Assembly (NCBI RefSeq): GCF_037893015.1 | Contig: NC_133660.1 | Coordinates: 162,744,937 to 162,808,936, forward strand | Length of the DNA stretch: 64,000 nucleotides | DNA from: Macrotis lagotis | Taxonomy: Eukaryota; Chordata; Mammalia; Peramelemorphia; Peramelidae | Reading direction: 5' to 3' | Part shown: one piece after another, positions 1 through 12,319 of the stretch | Layout: every line of letters starts with the position of its first letter | How positions within the stretch are numbered: position 1 is the first letter of the stretch | Program-made: the position numbers and the translations under genes | The notes under the pieces: model-generated | Databases searched by the model: none | What the model was told of the DNA's origin: nothing | Seen by the model: only the letters and a program-made list of their open reading frames with translations

Positions 1-200
1 ATACTGTTTTGTTTTACCTTTGTTCTATTCCTTTATATTGTTGTAGTCATTGTGAATATTATTTTCCTGCTTATTTTACTTTGCATCATTTTTATAGGTC
101 TTTTCATGATTCACTATATTCATCATGTCATCTTTTCTGACAATATGATAATACTTCATTCCAATCATATGCCATAGTTTGTCTACTCATTCTCTAGCTA

Positions 201-490
201 AGGTGTTATAGTAGATAGAACAACACTCCTGGAGTCAGGAGGACCCCAGTTTAAATCTGCCCTCAGACACTTGCCATTTACTAGCAGTGGGACCTTGGGT
301 AAGTCTTAACCCTGATTGCCTCACATCCAGGGTCAACTCCAATCATCCTGATTCATATCTGACCACTGAACCCAATTGACTCCAGAGGAGAAAATGAGGC
401 TGGTGATTTAGCACAGCTCCCTCTCACTCAAATCCATTATACTTGACATGGTGACACCTCCCTTATAGTCTTCCTTGAGAATGTTTTCTT
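201..490 (+). mobile_element. Long marsupial SINE (copy in duplicated segment)
   Basis: Head aggtgttatagtagatagaac, ctggagtcaggaggac, then gtgggaccttgggtaagtc, then a unique-type tail (catccagggtcaactccaat ... gaggctggtgatttagcac ... cacctcccttatagtc). Same family as 61422-61650. Confidence 0.75.
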
Positions 491-1137
491 TGAGAAGGAA
501 GGATAAATATCATCATCATCCATTTTCCAGTCAATGGGCATTTACTTGCTTCCTCTTCTTTAGATATAACAAAAAAGTACTCCCATAAATATTTTGATGA
601 ATATTAGATCTTTCTATTCTTAACTTCCTTGAGGTAAACATGCCCACTAATAGCATATCAGATTCAAATAATATGAATATTTTTAGTCACTTTCTTCACA
701 TAATTCCAAATAATGGAAAAGATCATATTCAAAGAATGTGACAACCAGTACTGTAATGGTAAAACTGTGTAATATTTCATTACCCAGGCATTGGTGTGCA
801 GTTTATTCATTATTTGAAGTCTTTGTTCTTCCTCATTCTATCTTACAATTCCTGCTTCTATGTCAGTGAGAGCAGAGGAAAATGAAACACAAAAACATTC
901 AGATTTGCTTTTTCTTTATTGCTCTGATAACGGGTTTGGTGAAACAAGTTCGAGATACAGGGCAAGATCAAAGCTATATATCCTATATCTAAATCTCTAT
1001 AGACATATACACTTATATACAATATATAGAGAGATCTGTAGCTAGATAGCTATATATCTACATGTAACCACATATATAACACAAATATATATATATATAT
1101 ATGTTTAGAACTATATATCTATATACATAGATGTAAA

Positions 1138-1560
1138 TTGAGGCAGACAGGTGGTTTAGTAGATAGAGCACTGAACCTGGAGTCAGGAGTTAAATCTGCT
1201 CACACCAAAAACTAGCCTTACTGATTGTGTGACCCTGGACGAGTCACTTAACTCTACCTACTAGACTGAGGAATAGTAAGGATCAAATAAGATAATATTT
1301 TTTAGGTTCTTTGGAAACTTAAAACATCTTAGCAATCTTAGCTACAGTTTAGAAGAGCCATGGAAGAGGAGTTCTTAGAATTGTGTGGTATAGTGGATAG
1401 AATACTGATCTTGGAGCTAAGAGACTAATCCAAACATACTTCAGACACTTAATGCTGAATGACCTGGACCAATGACTGACCTATGAGCTTCAGTTTCTTT
1501 ACTTGTAAAGGGGTTAGACTCTGAACTCTAAAATTTCTTCTAGCTTTAAGTCTCTGATCC
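1138..1560 (+). mobile_element. Two MIR-like SINEs in tandem
   Basis: 1138-1330 reads gtagatagagcactgaacctggagtcagg, then gtgtgaccctggacgagtcac. 1381-1560 reads tagtggatagaatactgatcttgg, then cagtttctttacttgtaaa and ggggttagactctgaac. Both follow the forward MIR order. Confidence 0.7.
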
Positions 1561-2297
1561 CATGATGTAAAAAAGTCATTGAGATCAATTCCTCATTTTA
1601 GAACTGGGAAAACTGAGATGCAAAAAGATGAAGTAATTGTCTAAGATCACAGAGGTATACAATGCAAAGTACCAATGGAGCTCAGGTCTCTTCCTGACTG
1701 CTTTTTTTCCCACTGAACCATCCTCCTCTCTCTTTCCTTGTACAAGAAAACAGATTTCTTCAAGATTTCATTTCAAGATCTACCTCTTCCATGAAACCTT
1801 CCATGATCTTCTCTAGTCCTTGGTTATTGGTGATTGTTCCCTTTTCTTAATTTCCGTATCATTTGCTTTTGTATCAAGCATATCTATAACATAGTAGCAG
1901 ATGTTTCCATAGTTCTGCTTTAAGATCTGAAAAGCTTTGACTTTACCTGTTTGTTTCAGGGGTTTTGTTTTGTTTTCTCAATGAAAGTAGAAGGAAAAAA
2001 AGGTGAATCTTCAGTTGTTTTTAAGATTTTAAAAAAGCACTTGCTTTACAACAATGCTATGAGGTAGGCAATGCAAGGGTTATTCTTCCCATTTTACTGA
2101 TGAAGAACCTGAGGCTTTGAGAGGTTGTGATTTGTCCAGTGTCTGATGCTGGGGCCAGGGAAGCAGAATACCTCCTACAAGAATGTCTTGAGAATGCCTG
2201 AAGTTATCCAGCACCCACTTCTTTTCTTTGTTGTTTGTTCATTTCATTTCACTTATTTGTTTATTTTTGCAATCATGCTTTGATTCTAAGTATTTCT

Positions 2298-2438
2298 TTT
2301 TGTTGTTTTTTTTTTGCAAGGTAATGGGGTTAAGTGACATGCCCATGGTCACACAGCTATGTGTCTGAGGCTGGATTTGAACTCATGTCCTCCTGACTCC
2401 CGGCCCTGCTCTATCCACTGTGCCACTTAGCTGCCCCA
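2298..2438 (-). mobile_element. tRNA-derived SINE, reverse orientation
   Basis: Reads tttttttgcaaggtaatggg ... cacacagctatgtgtctgagg ... ctgccacttagctgcccc-type, flanked by a 15 bp near-perfect duplication (attctaagtatttct / attccaagtatttct). The same insertion with the same flanks occurs at 19953-20092, so it predates the duplication. Confidence 0.85.
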
Positions 2439-3191
2439 ATTCCAAGTATTTCTAAACCAAAATGAAGATTCGGTCAGATGTTGGCCTTGAACTCCTGTTT
2501 TTTCTTCCTTTCACTGTTCAGGTGGTTAGAGTTGGCATACAACTTATAGCAGATGTTGCAGAGGGCAAGTAGCAGGGTATTCCATTGCCTCAAGCCTGGG
2601 AAGAGGAAATAATTCATGCAGAATAGATGCCATCTGCAGAAGGATACAGGATGCCAAATGAAACCAGTTTGTTTGGTTCAAAGTGAAAGTAAAGTCATTT
2701 ATGTGTGATGCTGTATCAGGCCAGGGCACACTTTGTTCTAGTCAAGCACATTGACTTATTCAAGATTCCTGTGACTATCTGAAAGGTCAATATTTGCTTT
2801 ATTTAAAAAGTTTTTAAAAAGTAAACCAATGATGGACAAATGGATGGGAAAAGATTCCAATTCATTTCAGTTCTACCTTCTGCTTCAGAACCCTGTCCTT
2901 CCACAATAATAACTCTAATTCGTATTATGTCTTCATGTTTACAAAACTACTCACATATAAGAATTCTTTTTAATGCAAATAGAATCATTTTCCCATTTTT
3001 CTTCTTCAATACTTCTAAAGATTCACCAACTTCATGGTTGTGTGGACTCTCTCATTCCATACATATTACAGCTTTTCTACACTTTAGAAGAAGTGATGAT
3101 TGTGATGCTTGTGATCAAAAGACAATGATTTTCTTGGTGGCTGACAGTATAGTGATATACTACTTTGAATCTGAGTAGACTTGTCCTTAGA

Positions 3192-3291
3192 NNNNNNNNN
3201 NNNNNNNNNNNNNNNNNNNNNNNNNNNNNNNNNNNNNNNNNNNNNNNNNNNNNNNNNNNNNNNNNNNNNNNNNNNNNNNNNNNNNNNNNNN
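3192..3291. other. Assembly gap of exactly 100 N
   Basis: 100 consecutive N, a conventional placeholder length for a gap of unknown size. Open frames crossing it are meaningless. Confidence 0.99.
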
Positions 3292-3450
3292 AGCATTTTT
3301 TGTCAATTGAGGAGCTCTCCCAAAAACCTGTATCTTTGTGTTCATCAAACACTAGATTATTATGGTTTCTTATTGATATATACTGAGTGCCTAATTAACT
3401 CCACTGACCAAACACTGTATTTAATATTTAAGAAGTGAAGTTTGATGCTT
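3292..3450 (-). mobile_element. L1 ORF2 fragment, reverse orientation
   Basis: The stretch caaaaacctgtatctttgtg ... caaacactagattattatgg parallels the reverse complement of the L1 fragment near 22560-22650. No intact frame. 3450-4400 beyond it shows nothing I can classify. Confidence 0.5.
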
Positions 3451-4423
3451 ATCAGTAGCCTTCATAGGAATTAGTTTGGGAAGGATCTGTTCACAATCTC
3501 CCCATTTTTCTATTATCATGAATCAATGAGTTAATTCATTCAAGAGTAATGATGAAGGAACTTTAGAACTGATGTCTTGTGTTTTTTGGCTACTAAAATC
3601 CTAAAATTTAATGTAATATTAAGAAATGGTATAATAGCTATATGTGTAAGACAAGTCTAGAAATCTCTGAAACAATTCATAATGCAATTGCTGCTTTTTT
3701 TTGCCTTAGAGATTCTATGACTATGAGGAATTCCTGCTTTCTTTGGTCAGATTTGGTCAGATTCTTTGGCCCTGAAATTCCAGGAATGAGTAAAAATGAA
3801 GATCAAAGGATGAGGTGGGGAGAGTAATCAAGCCTCTGAAAATAAAAACCCTTAAATTAAGAATGCCTCATGTTTAGAATACAGACAATTATCAATTCAA
3901 AATTTAACCGCTATAGGGAATGAAATGGTGTGGTGGAAATATAATTTTTTTGTGGCATTGAATATGGAAAATGTTTTAATGATAAGAGCTGTTTCCTTGT
4001 TGGCCAGTTTCCAAAATCTGTCAGAATGAGACATAAAATTACATTCACTCTTGTTCTCAAAATGTGTTTCTGACATTCAAATTTTGTTCTTGGACTTAGT
4101 CTTCAGATAGCTCACAAAGAAAAACCACTGTCACTGTTTACTTTGTATGTTCATTTATGTTCCCACTCTCCTACTACTAAGCAGACCTCATGAAAATTGG
4201 AGGGAAGGTGAGGCAGGAAAGATATAGAGAGAAACTCCTTTTGTCTCCATTCTTTCTCTTTCTTCTTTCTTCCAAAGATTGAGCTTTGTTTTATCCTGCC
4301 CCATTCTGTCTTTCCTGTTTTTTCTTTTCTTTTAGTTTCTACTTTAAGAGTGAAGCCTACTAGAGAAGGGGGACAAGTTAGGATATAGATTAGTCATCTA
4401 TTATACTTGTATTATAATAGATA

Positions 4424-4638
4424 TATATGTATAGATAGATATAGAAATAGATATAGAGATAGAGATAGAGATGATATAGATATAGAGATAGATATAGAGA
4501 TAGAGAGAGACAGAGATAGAGATAGAGATGATATAGATATAGATATAGATATATAGATATAGATATACATATGCATATGCATATACATACACATACACAT
4601 AGATATACATATGCACATGCAATACACATACACATACA

Positions 4639-4702
<64 letters not shown>

Positions 4703-4712
4703 ATATACATAT

Positions 4713-4777
<65 letters not shown>

Positions 4778-4788
4778 TACATATACAC

Positions 4789-4855
<67 letters not shown>

Positions 4856-4858
4856 GTC
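4424..4858. repeat. Compound microsatellite block (435 bp)
   Basis: Successive arrays: AGATAT/AGATAG (4424-4570), mixed CATATG/CACATA (4570-4640), about ten CCCATA hexamers (4641-4700), about ten ACACAT hexamers (4712-4780), then about thirteen ATATAC hexamers (4780-4855). The long open frames here are repeat artefacts. Confidence 0.95.
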
Positions 4859-5059
4859 AATCACCCTGGTAGAGGAGATGCTCCCTGATTTCAGGGATTG
4901 CATATAATTCTTTCTTTGTCCTGTGTTCAATAAATATTTATTAACTATTGAATATTTAAGGAAATGGTAATATTGTATCTTTAAATGACAGATATAGACT
5001 CCCCCAGGGTGGGGATTTAGCTACAAACGTAACAGCAATCTGGAGGGACCATTTTCTTT

Positions 5060-5260
5060 TGAGATCAATGAATGAATTGAATCAATTCACAAGCATTATT
5101 AGATAAGTATCATATACCCAGAAGGGTATATGCTAGGTGCTAGGGATGGGGAAAAAAAGAGAGAAAAGAAGAGAGTCCCTTAATCTCAAGGACCTAAAAA
5201 TTCTTTCTGGGGAAGAAACATTTACATATTCACGAAGTAAATACAAACTCAATTAGCACA
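5060..5260 (+). mobile_element. Fragment of the ancient repeat also seen at 26865 and 31310
   Basis: The order gaatcaattcacaagcatta, gctaggtgctagggatgggg, agtcccttaatctcaaggacc and tacaaactcaattagcac matches, with decay, the heads of the larger copies. Confidence 0.45.
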
Positions 5261-5754
5261 GTGTTACCAGAAATTGTTTTTATAAATTTTAAATATGGAA
5301 TCATAAAATATATTTTCACAATAATTTGGATCAAAACTCCTTAAAATATTCTTTTAGACCACCCAGTATTTTTATGTAGGAAACCATCCTTTATGGGCTA
5401 ATCATTTTTAGATATTTTTTAGATTACTGAACTTAGACTGACATAATATCCCTATTCACGTTGGAAGGGAAAAGGATTAAATATATTTTAGTGCATGGTG
5501 TACTAAAAAAATGAAGAACAAAAGGTTTTTGTTATTGTTATTTTACAGTATGTTTTTTAAACTTCTCTTAAAGTGATACATGAAACTTGAGGAAGGTGAT
5601 ACAAATTGAACCCAAATAGAATTTCTTTACACTGACTTCAGAGCAGCTGAAATAAACATTTTACCTGGACAACCTAGGAAAAATTTAAATATTTTTTAAG
5701 GATGATTTTTTTGAAATAGAGTTTAAATTGCTTTAGAAAGAAATTAAATGACTG

Positions 5755-6195
5755 ATGTTAAGTGAAGTGAGCAAACCAGGAGAAAACTGTACATAATAAC
5801 AGCAACATTGTATGATGCTCAACTATGATGGATGTAGCTTTTCTCAGCAATATAATGATCCAAGACTATTCCAAAAGGCTCATGATGGAAAATACTATCC
5901 ACATCCAGAGAAAGAACTTTGAAGTCTGAATGCAGATAAAAAACATAATAGTTTCACTTATGATTTTTGCTTTTGTCTTTCACGGTTTCCCCTTTTTGTT
6001 CTGTTTCTTTTTTTCACAACATGACTAATGTGGAAATATGTTTAACATGATGGCACATGTAAAACCTATAACAGATTGCTTGTAATCTTGGGGAGGGGGA
6101 AAGGAGGGGAGGGAGAAAAATTTGGAACACAAAATCTTATAAATAATGAATGTTGAAATTATTTTTATATGTGATCATTAAAAATAAAAATAGAA
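5755..6195 (+). mobile_element. L1 3' end, forward orientation
   Basis: Reads gtgaagtgagcaaaccaggagaa, gtacataataacagcaacattg, then an ORF2-end/3' UTR order (ccagagaaagaactttgaagtctgaatg) and a G-rich tract with AATAAA-rich tail. Same order as 23600-24010 and 38118-38573. 5'-truncated, non-coding. Confidence 0.8.
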
Positions 6196-6407
6196 ATTAC
6201 CAAAGAAAGGATCAAATGCTTTTGAAATTGAATTATTGTCACTTAGTAACATTCTGCCATATGCAGAAAATTGTTGTATGCTGACAAAAGATATAGTTAG
6301 CTGAAATAAAATAATTTAAGAGAATATTACTAACACATGCATTATATGGGTACTTTATATATGTGTGTGTTATATTTGTATATGTTTTATTGATGGCTTC
6401 TTATTCT

Positions 6408-6655
6408 CAATTTTGACTTCCTTCAAATTTCAGCTAAAATTCTACCTTCTACAAGAAACCTTTCTTAATTCCCCCTTTTCTTGTGCCTTCCTTCTGATAT
6501 CTCCAGATAACTCTCTAAATAATTTGTTTATACATAATTGTTTATTTATTGTCTTGCTCATTGGATTGTGAGCTCCTTGAGGGAAGGGACTATAACCTGG
6601 ATTTTGATAGTAGATGCTTAATAAATACTTGTTAATTTGTTGACTACAGTCACTT
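6408..6655 (+). mobile_element. L2 LINE 3' end
   Basis: Reads tcagctaaaattctaccttc, ctacaagaaacctttcttaattc, attgtgagctccttgaggg, then gatgcttaataaatacttgtt: the typical L2 3' end. Confidence 0.75.
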
Positions 6656-7142
6656 CAACCCATTTTCTTTCCTGCCTCCTACCTCTAGACCCTCCTTTTT
6701 TGACAAGGAAAAACAATTAAAACAAAAACCCATCTGAATCCATGACTGACTATGGCAATATTTATAGTTATAATATTCTTTGCTAATAGTCCTCTGCCTC
6801 TGGGATTTTCACCAGAAGGAATAAAAATGCTGAATAAAATAAAATTTTAAAGGTAAAAACAACATTAAAGAGAAAAATCCATCCAAGCTTAACTGTCATA
6901 AATTTTTAATTACTGAGCATTTTCTTTCTTTTCGTATGTTTTCATTCCTATTGGTTGTGGTCATTGTTTATATTGTTCTCTTGGTTCTGTTTATTTCACC
7001 AGAGGGAATACAATCTTCTTCACCCTTCATTATTTTTTATTATGTGGTAATATTTATTCGATGCCAAAATAAATTCTGGCAGAAAAAGCACACAAAATTT
7101 ACTGTAAATGTCAGTGGATTTTGACTCAGCAGAATTTCAATT

Positions 7143-7176
7143 CATCCATCCATCCATCCATCCATCCATCCATCCG
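7143..7176. repeat. (CATC)n microsatellite
   Basis: Eight CATC units, last one changed to CGTC. Confidence 0.9.
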
Positions 7177-7264
7177 TCTACCAACATAACAGGTAATTAC
7201 GATTATGTCCATGCAAGGTGGAAAGGCCCATAATGTATACATAATTTGGTGAAGTGTCCCTGTA

Positions 7265-7550
7265 TTGGAAAAAAAGCTCCAAGTGGTAATCAAGAAGATT
7301 TGGATTTTAACCTAGTTCTTCCATTGCTTTATGACTTGGATAAATTCCTTCACTTAGGCGAGGATCAGTGTCCTCATCTGTAATGTCTGTTAGACTAGAA
7401 TACTGTGTGATTCATGGCAAGGAGTCCAGATGGGACTTTGAGAATCCGGGTTTAAATCTGACCTCAGCTGTCTAAATCTCTCTTCAAAGATCAGTCTATC
7501 TGGGTTCCACTTTCCTCATCTGTAAAATAAGGGAATTGTACTAAACGTCC
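7265..7550 (+). mobile_element. Two forward MIR-type fragments
   Basis: The first ends tcagtgtcctcatctgtaatg. The second has gagaatccgggtttaaatctgacctc and tttcctcatctgtaaaataagg. 7560-8380 beyond has no recognised element except the 74 bp repeat. Confidence 0.6.
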
Positions 7551-8384
7551 TTTGAGAGCCTTGCAAGCTATAAGCAGAGAATGTCTGAGCTCTTTTCTAC
7601 TTCTACAATCTACAAATCAATTTAGGTATTTTTCCCTAGGTTGGTTTTGGACTATGTATTCAAACCATTGTCTTGCTATTCTCTGCTACATAGCATGCTA
7701 CCCATCATCAAGCTATCATCTTTCATTTTCAATCATGGGAAACCACAGGTGCTAAATTAAAGACATTGTTCCCTGAACACAATTCATTCCTATTTAGAAC
7801 TGTAATTAAAAAACCCAGCAACAACCTTAAGCAACAACTGGGCAGAAGGGGCTGAGAGCTGAATCATAGCTTGTTTCCTAATTGAAATCAAGATCAGTGT
7901 ACAAGAAAAATGTCACAGAGCAGCTGCTCCATGGGACTTCAGGGTATTTGAATCTGTATTATTGATTTGGTGAAAGATCATTTAAAAATTGCTGAATAAA
8001 ATTAAATTTTAAAGGTGAAAACAACATAGAAAAGAAAAATCCATCCAAGCTTAGCTGTCATAGAATCTAGACTTGTGATGGGGTAGAAATTTGTCTAAGC
8101 TGCATTTAATGTTCTTGGACCACAAGAGCAATTTAGAGAATTAAATCAGCAAAGCAAATTTCTAGAATTAGAACCTACCTTGTGGATGGAAGTGTACAAA
8201 CCCAAACCTACTGAAATGAATTTCAGGAGATTATCAATTGTCCTTTCAGTTAAGAACACCCTTCTAAAATCAACTATATATTGTCTTCTCTACTCTCCCA
8301 TTATTTTATAGGTTAAACTCATTTCTTCTTTTTTCTGTTTTCAAATAGTTTGTGAACTCCCTAGACTTTTCAAACATGAGGTTA

Positions 8385-9100
8385 CTGTCAAAAAGCCCTA
8401 TATTATCCAACCTCCTCATTTTACAACTGAGAAAAATCTGGGGTGGAAAGATTAAGTAATTTGCCCCAGGCTATACTGCTAAACAGTGACAGCGCTAGGA
8501 AAAGAACTCCAGACTCCTGAATCATGATCCAATCCTCTTTCCACCAGGACAAATTATGTCTTGCTTTTCTCCTCTTCCTCAAATAATCTATCATGTATAG
8601 ACCTATCTGTTTACTTGTTTTCCATCTTGCTTGTTCTCTCTCCCAAATATAAGCTCTTTGAAGAAGGATTTGTCTTTTTTTTTAGGTTTTTGCAAGGCAA
8701 ATGGGGTTAAGTGGCTTGCCCAAGGCCACACAGCTAGGTAATTATTAAGTGTCTGAGACCGGATTTGAACCCAGGTACTCCTGACTCCAGGGCCAGTGCT
8801 TTATCCACTGCACCACCTATCCACCCCGTCTTCTTTTTCATTCCCTCCTTTCCTTCCTTCCTTCCTTCCTTCCTTCCTTCCTTCCTTCCTTCCTTCCTTC
8901 CTTCCTTCCTTCCTTCCTTCCTTCCTTCCTTCCTTCCTTCCTTCCATTTCTTCTTTCCCTTCCCTCTTTCTTTCCCTCCTTTCTTATTTGACAATTGGGG
9001 AAACTGAGATGTTAGATGACTTACTCAAGGTCTCACAACAGCTTTATAGCAAAGACTAAAACCTCAATCTAACTCCTATTCCAGAGCTGACTTCTTATCA
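8385..9100 (-). mobile_element. Reversed MIR remnant with a reversed SINE and (TTCC)n tract beside it
   Basis: MIR text (cctcattttacaactgag) spans 8385-8545. A tRNA-derived SINE in reverse spans 8676-8827 (gcaaggcaaatggggttaag ... gcaccacctatccacccc). It is followed by about 24 TTCC units (8849-8944), then a second reversed MIR fragment (8988-9100, acaattggggaaactgagatg). Confidence 0.8.
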
Positions 9101-10310
9101 AGTCATATGCTAAGAATACCAACTTTTAAACCTCGAGCCCTAATTTCAATTCATTTATAGATTAATCCCAATGCATGGATACGTCTTTCACCATGGATCA
9201 TTATGAATCAAAATATTAAAGCAAAGTTTTTTTTCTTGTATCCATTTACTTTTTTAATTCATTCTTGTCACTCTCCATAAAAACTTATCTTGGCAACCAG
9301 ACACTATTTTCCAAATCACTGTAAGGTGTGTATAATGGGGTCTGAGATAGGATTGTGTTGATACTACAATTAAATGGAGGTGGAACTGAGATTCTTGTTC
9401 TTTTACAGGGTCTATCTTAATCAAAGTGTATGGAACTTGGTTCATAGATCACTTTCTCGATATAGTCTTCTCTTTTTTTACATGATCTTTATTTTCATTT
9501 GTGGGGTCTCCATTTTTCCCTCCCTCTCCGTCTCTCATTTTCTCTTTCCCTTTTGGTCATCTTCACTTAAACATGTACTTCATTCTGAGGAAATCCCTTC
9601 AGATTTCAGGGGAAAGAGGTCAGAAGAAAATAAAAAAAAGCAAGCTGTGGAGATAACCCTGGGGGATTTAGGACCCCTTTGTTATAACAATCCTTTTATG
9701 TGTGAAATATTTATTGGGCCCCTTCCTAGTCCCTATTTGAAGGTAAATCCCAATGGGTGCCCCACAAGCCACTCAGGAGGACAGAAGAGGGAATGTTTAC
9801 AGTTTAGATGGTGCTTGATCTCAGAATGACAGGAAATGATTTAGCAAAGCTCAGATAAACCATTTTATCATAGAAAGCATATGTGCCAAACCCAATTTAA
9901 AATAAACACATCAGAGTCCTTTAAATGCCTTTGGCACCAAAGACTCCACCATGTCGTCTCCAGAGGGTAGAGTGCTGAGGTGGGGGCTGGGGAAGAGTTG
10001 CTTAGAAGAATATTTCTTCAGTTTCTTCAGTTTGGGACTGAGTTTCTCCAATAAGTGATGGAAAGTCTTTGCAGATTATTTCAGGGTTCTTTTATTGGGG
10101 CCAACTCCTAAGTTTTCCCATCAATAGAGAAGGAAGGGGACTAGCATATAAACTATTCTCCAACGAATGTCTCCTACTGTTTGTACTGTAGTTCTAATCC
10201 CAGTATTACCATCAGATCTTATCCGAGTAGGAAAGGAGTGGTAAAAGGGTTGAGGTAGGAAGGGATGAAGGACTCTTGTCACCTTTTTACCTGGCCCTAG
10301 CACCCTACTT
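9101..10310. other. No recognised repeat or gene; possible conserved element at 9640-9960
   Basis: This 1.2 kb has ordinary complexity and no family I recognise. A 151-codon open frame at 9374-9829 has no domain or splice context. 9640-9960 has balanced composition and could be an intergenic regulatory element, which only alignment can tell. Confidence 0.4.
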
Positions 10311-10319
10311 ACGATGGTA

Positions 10320-10680
10320 CAAGTTAATTCTTATGTGTCCATTCTTCCTGCCAGTATCCTTGCCTAAGCTCTTATCTCACACATGGACTGTTGTAAATAG
10401 CCTCCTAATTAGAGTTCTTGTCTCCATTCTCTCCTCATTAACATCCATTCTACACTATAGCACCATAGCTATCCGAGTATCATAGATTTAGAATTGTAAG
10501 AGAACTCCACAGGTTCATTGAATCCAAACCCTTCATTTTACAGTTTGAAGAAACTGATGCTTAAAAAAATTAAATGAGTTTTGAACAATGCTAAGAGTTT
10601 ACCTAAGTAGAAAATAATAGGGTCAGAAGTTGAATACAACTCATGTTCTCTGATTCCAAAAGTAGAGTGTTTAAGCTGGT
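10320..10680. mobile_element. L2 fragment (+) followed by reversed MIR
   Basis: 10320-10470 reads catggactgttgtaaatagcctcctaatt, an L2-type segment. 10490-10680 has cttcattttacagtttgaagaaactg in reverse MIR order. 10690-11400 is unassigned. Confidence 0.55.
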
Positions 10681-11404
10681 TCCTAAAATTTTAATCATGT
10701 TATGCTTTCAAACATGACATTTAAAAACTAGAAATACCAATTAAAGGTAATACTCTGAATATGACATAATAGGAAGAATACTACAGGGAAAAGGTCAGTT
10801 CTGGGTCTCCAATCTAATTTCACCCAATTATCACCATGGTGAACCAATTGATTTCATGTCCCCAAATAACATGTTGTTTGCCTATTTGGATTTTCTTCCT
10901 TTGTCTTTGTGTGGTTGTGAAAGGGGAAAATGGAGAAGTGAAGAACTCAGAATGAACATTTCCTATTGGTAAGGGGAAAAGTACAATCATTTGTAACTCA
11001 CAGCTATAATCAGTGGAGCCTCTTAATCTGTAATGACAAAAATTTATGACTAATTTTCTCTACCCTTACTGACTGTCAGAAGGAACATAGGGGATTGACC
11101 TATTCCTTAGGGACACACACATTTATTGTCTATTTGTTGATATGACCTGCCCTCCAATATATTACTGCTTCTCTGTTCTTCCCAATTGTGGAATGGGGGC
11201 TTTTGATGCTTGGACAGATTACCTACTGGTACACCAAGCAAAATGCACCAAACATAATCTGTATTTGAGAATGTCTAAGTAGATGGTGAAAGAATTAAGT
11301 GGTTGAATAGAAAGTTTGGGCCTTTTTGCATGAAGTAAAGAACTACCGTTATTTTAAATCCAAAATTAGAAGAAAAGGGTGATGATTGGAGGCAGGTCTA
11401 CTTT

Positions 11405-11645
11405 TTCCTAATCAATAAATAAGATGAACTGGAAAACAATTTGGAATTATGTGAAGGAAGCAACTAAAATGGCCATACACTTTGACTCAGAGATTCTACT
11501 GTTAAGCATATATCTAATAGAGATCAATGACAAAAAAAAAAAAGAAAAACAAGGAAGGCCCTATTTATCCTTCAATAGTTTACAGAACTTCTTGTGATAG
11601 CAAAGAATTGGAAGTAAATCAGATGTCCATCAATTGGGACACTTT
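11405..11645 (+). mobile_element. L1 ORF2 fragment, forward orientation
   Basis: Reads actttgactcagagattctac, gatagcaaagaattggaagtaaatc and gatgtccatcaattgggac, the decayed 3' part of L1 ORF2. Interrupted by A-rich runs; non-coding. Confidence 0.7.
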
Positions 11646-11934
11646 TTCACACCCCTTCCTACTTCAATAGGGGTTCTGTATTATTGAGGGCATAAAGTTA
11701 GAACTCTCTGTTCTGGCAAATATCACTTCCCCCATGAAGCACCCTATAATATATGATGAAATAAGATCAAATAAGATAATACTCATAAAGTGTCTAGCAC
11801 AAGATCTGGTTCCTAGTAGGAACCTTCTCCTACCTTTCCTTGTCTTCCAACCAGAATTGATCTTTTCCATTTTCTGAATTCTATGGCAAGTACTATTTTT
11901 ATGCTCAACACAGGATACTGGTTTTGTGCTTTCT

Positions 11935-12135
11935 TAAGTCAGCTAGGTTGTACAAAGGATATGTTGATGGACTTGGAGCAAGGGAGACACAAATTCAAAA
12001 GCAGCCTTTACCTCACTAGGTTGTTGTAAGGAACAAAGGAGATAATGTTGTAAAATGCCTTCCACACAATAGGTACTATTTAAATGTCAGTTATGATTAT
12101 CATGATCATCATCATCAACATCATTATCAGTATTA
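11935..12135 (+). mobile_element. MIR-type SINE ending in a CAT repeat
   Basis: Text tggacttggagcaagggagac, ttacctcactaggttgttgtaagg and aggtactatttaaatgtcagtt is the forward MIR 3' half. It is followed by a degenerate (CAT)n at about 12100-12135 and an L2 scrap at 12210-12310. Confidence 0.6.
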
Positions 12136-12319
12136 TTATTGTTAAAATAATAACCACTATTATAACATATGCTGCTTTAGATGTATTGTCTCACTTCATT
12201 TCTGCTCCAACTTGCCAAGCAGATTGATGCCAGCAAGTTGTTTTGTTCTTTTTCTTTGTATCCCCGATGTCTAGTCCAGTGAATGAATGTTTATTGATAA
12301 GTTAATTGAATTATTGTCT

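Larger units (their letters stand above)
1..3191 (+). repeat. 3.2 kb duplicated segment, copy A (ends at assembly gap)
   Basis: It matches 17650-20844 base for base apart from about 17 substitutions and five short length differences that I counted by eye, mostly in homopolymers or TA runs (about 0.5% divergence). The match begins at the window edge, so it may extend further left, and stops exactly where the Ns begin. Its contents (SINEs, MIRs, one open frame at 2840-3178 with no recognisable domain) are the same in both copies. Confidence 0.97.
6827..8062 (+). repeat. Two 74 bp direct repeats 1.16 kb apart (6827-6900, 7989-8062)
   Basis: Both copies read gctgaataaaat..aattttaaaggt.aaaacaacat followed by aaaaatccatccaagctta.ctgtcat, about 85-90% alike by eye. 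Between them lie an L1-like scrap (6945-7100), a (CATC)n tract (7143-7176) and MIR fragments (7265-7550). Confidence 0.7.

Noticed and set aside
2840..3178. 112-codon open frame present in both duplicated copies (also 20493-20831)
   Set aside because: Its survival in both copies only reflects their near identity. No domain, start context or splice evidence, and AT-rich composition gives such frames by chance.
4641..4780. CRISPR-like array
   Set aside because: Hexamer repeats without spacers, in a eukaryotic genome.
4390..4930. Several long frames on both strands (up to 172 codons)
   Set aside because: Translations are dipeptide or tetrapeptide repeats of the microsatellite.
9374..9829. 151-codon open frame
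   Set aside because: No recognisable domain, hydrophobic-rich low-complexity start, no promoter or splice context.
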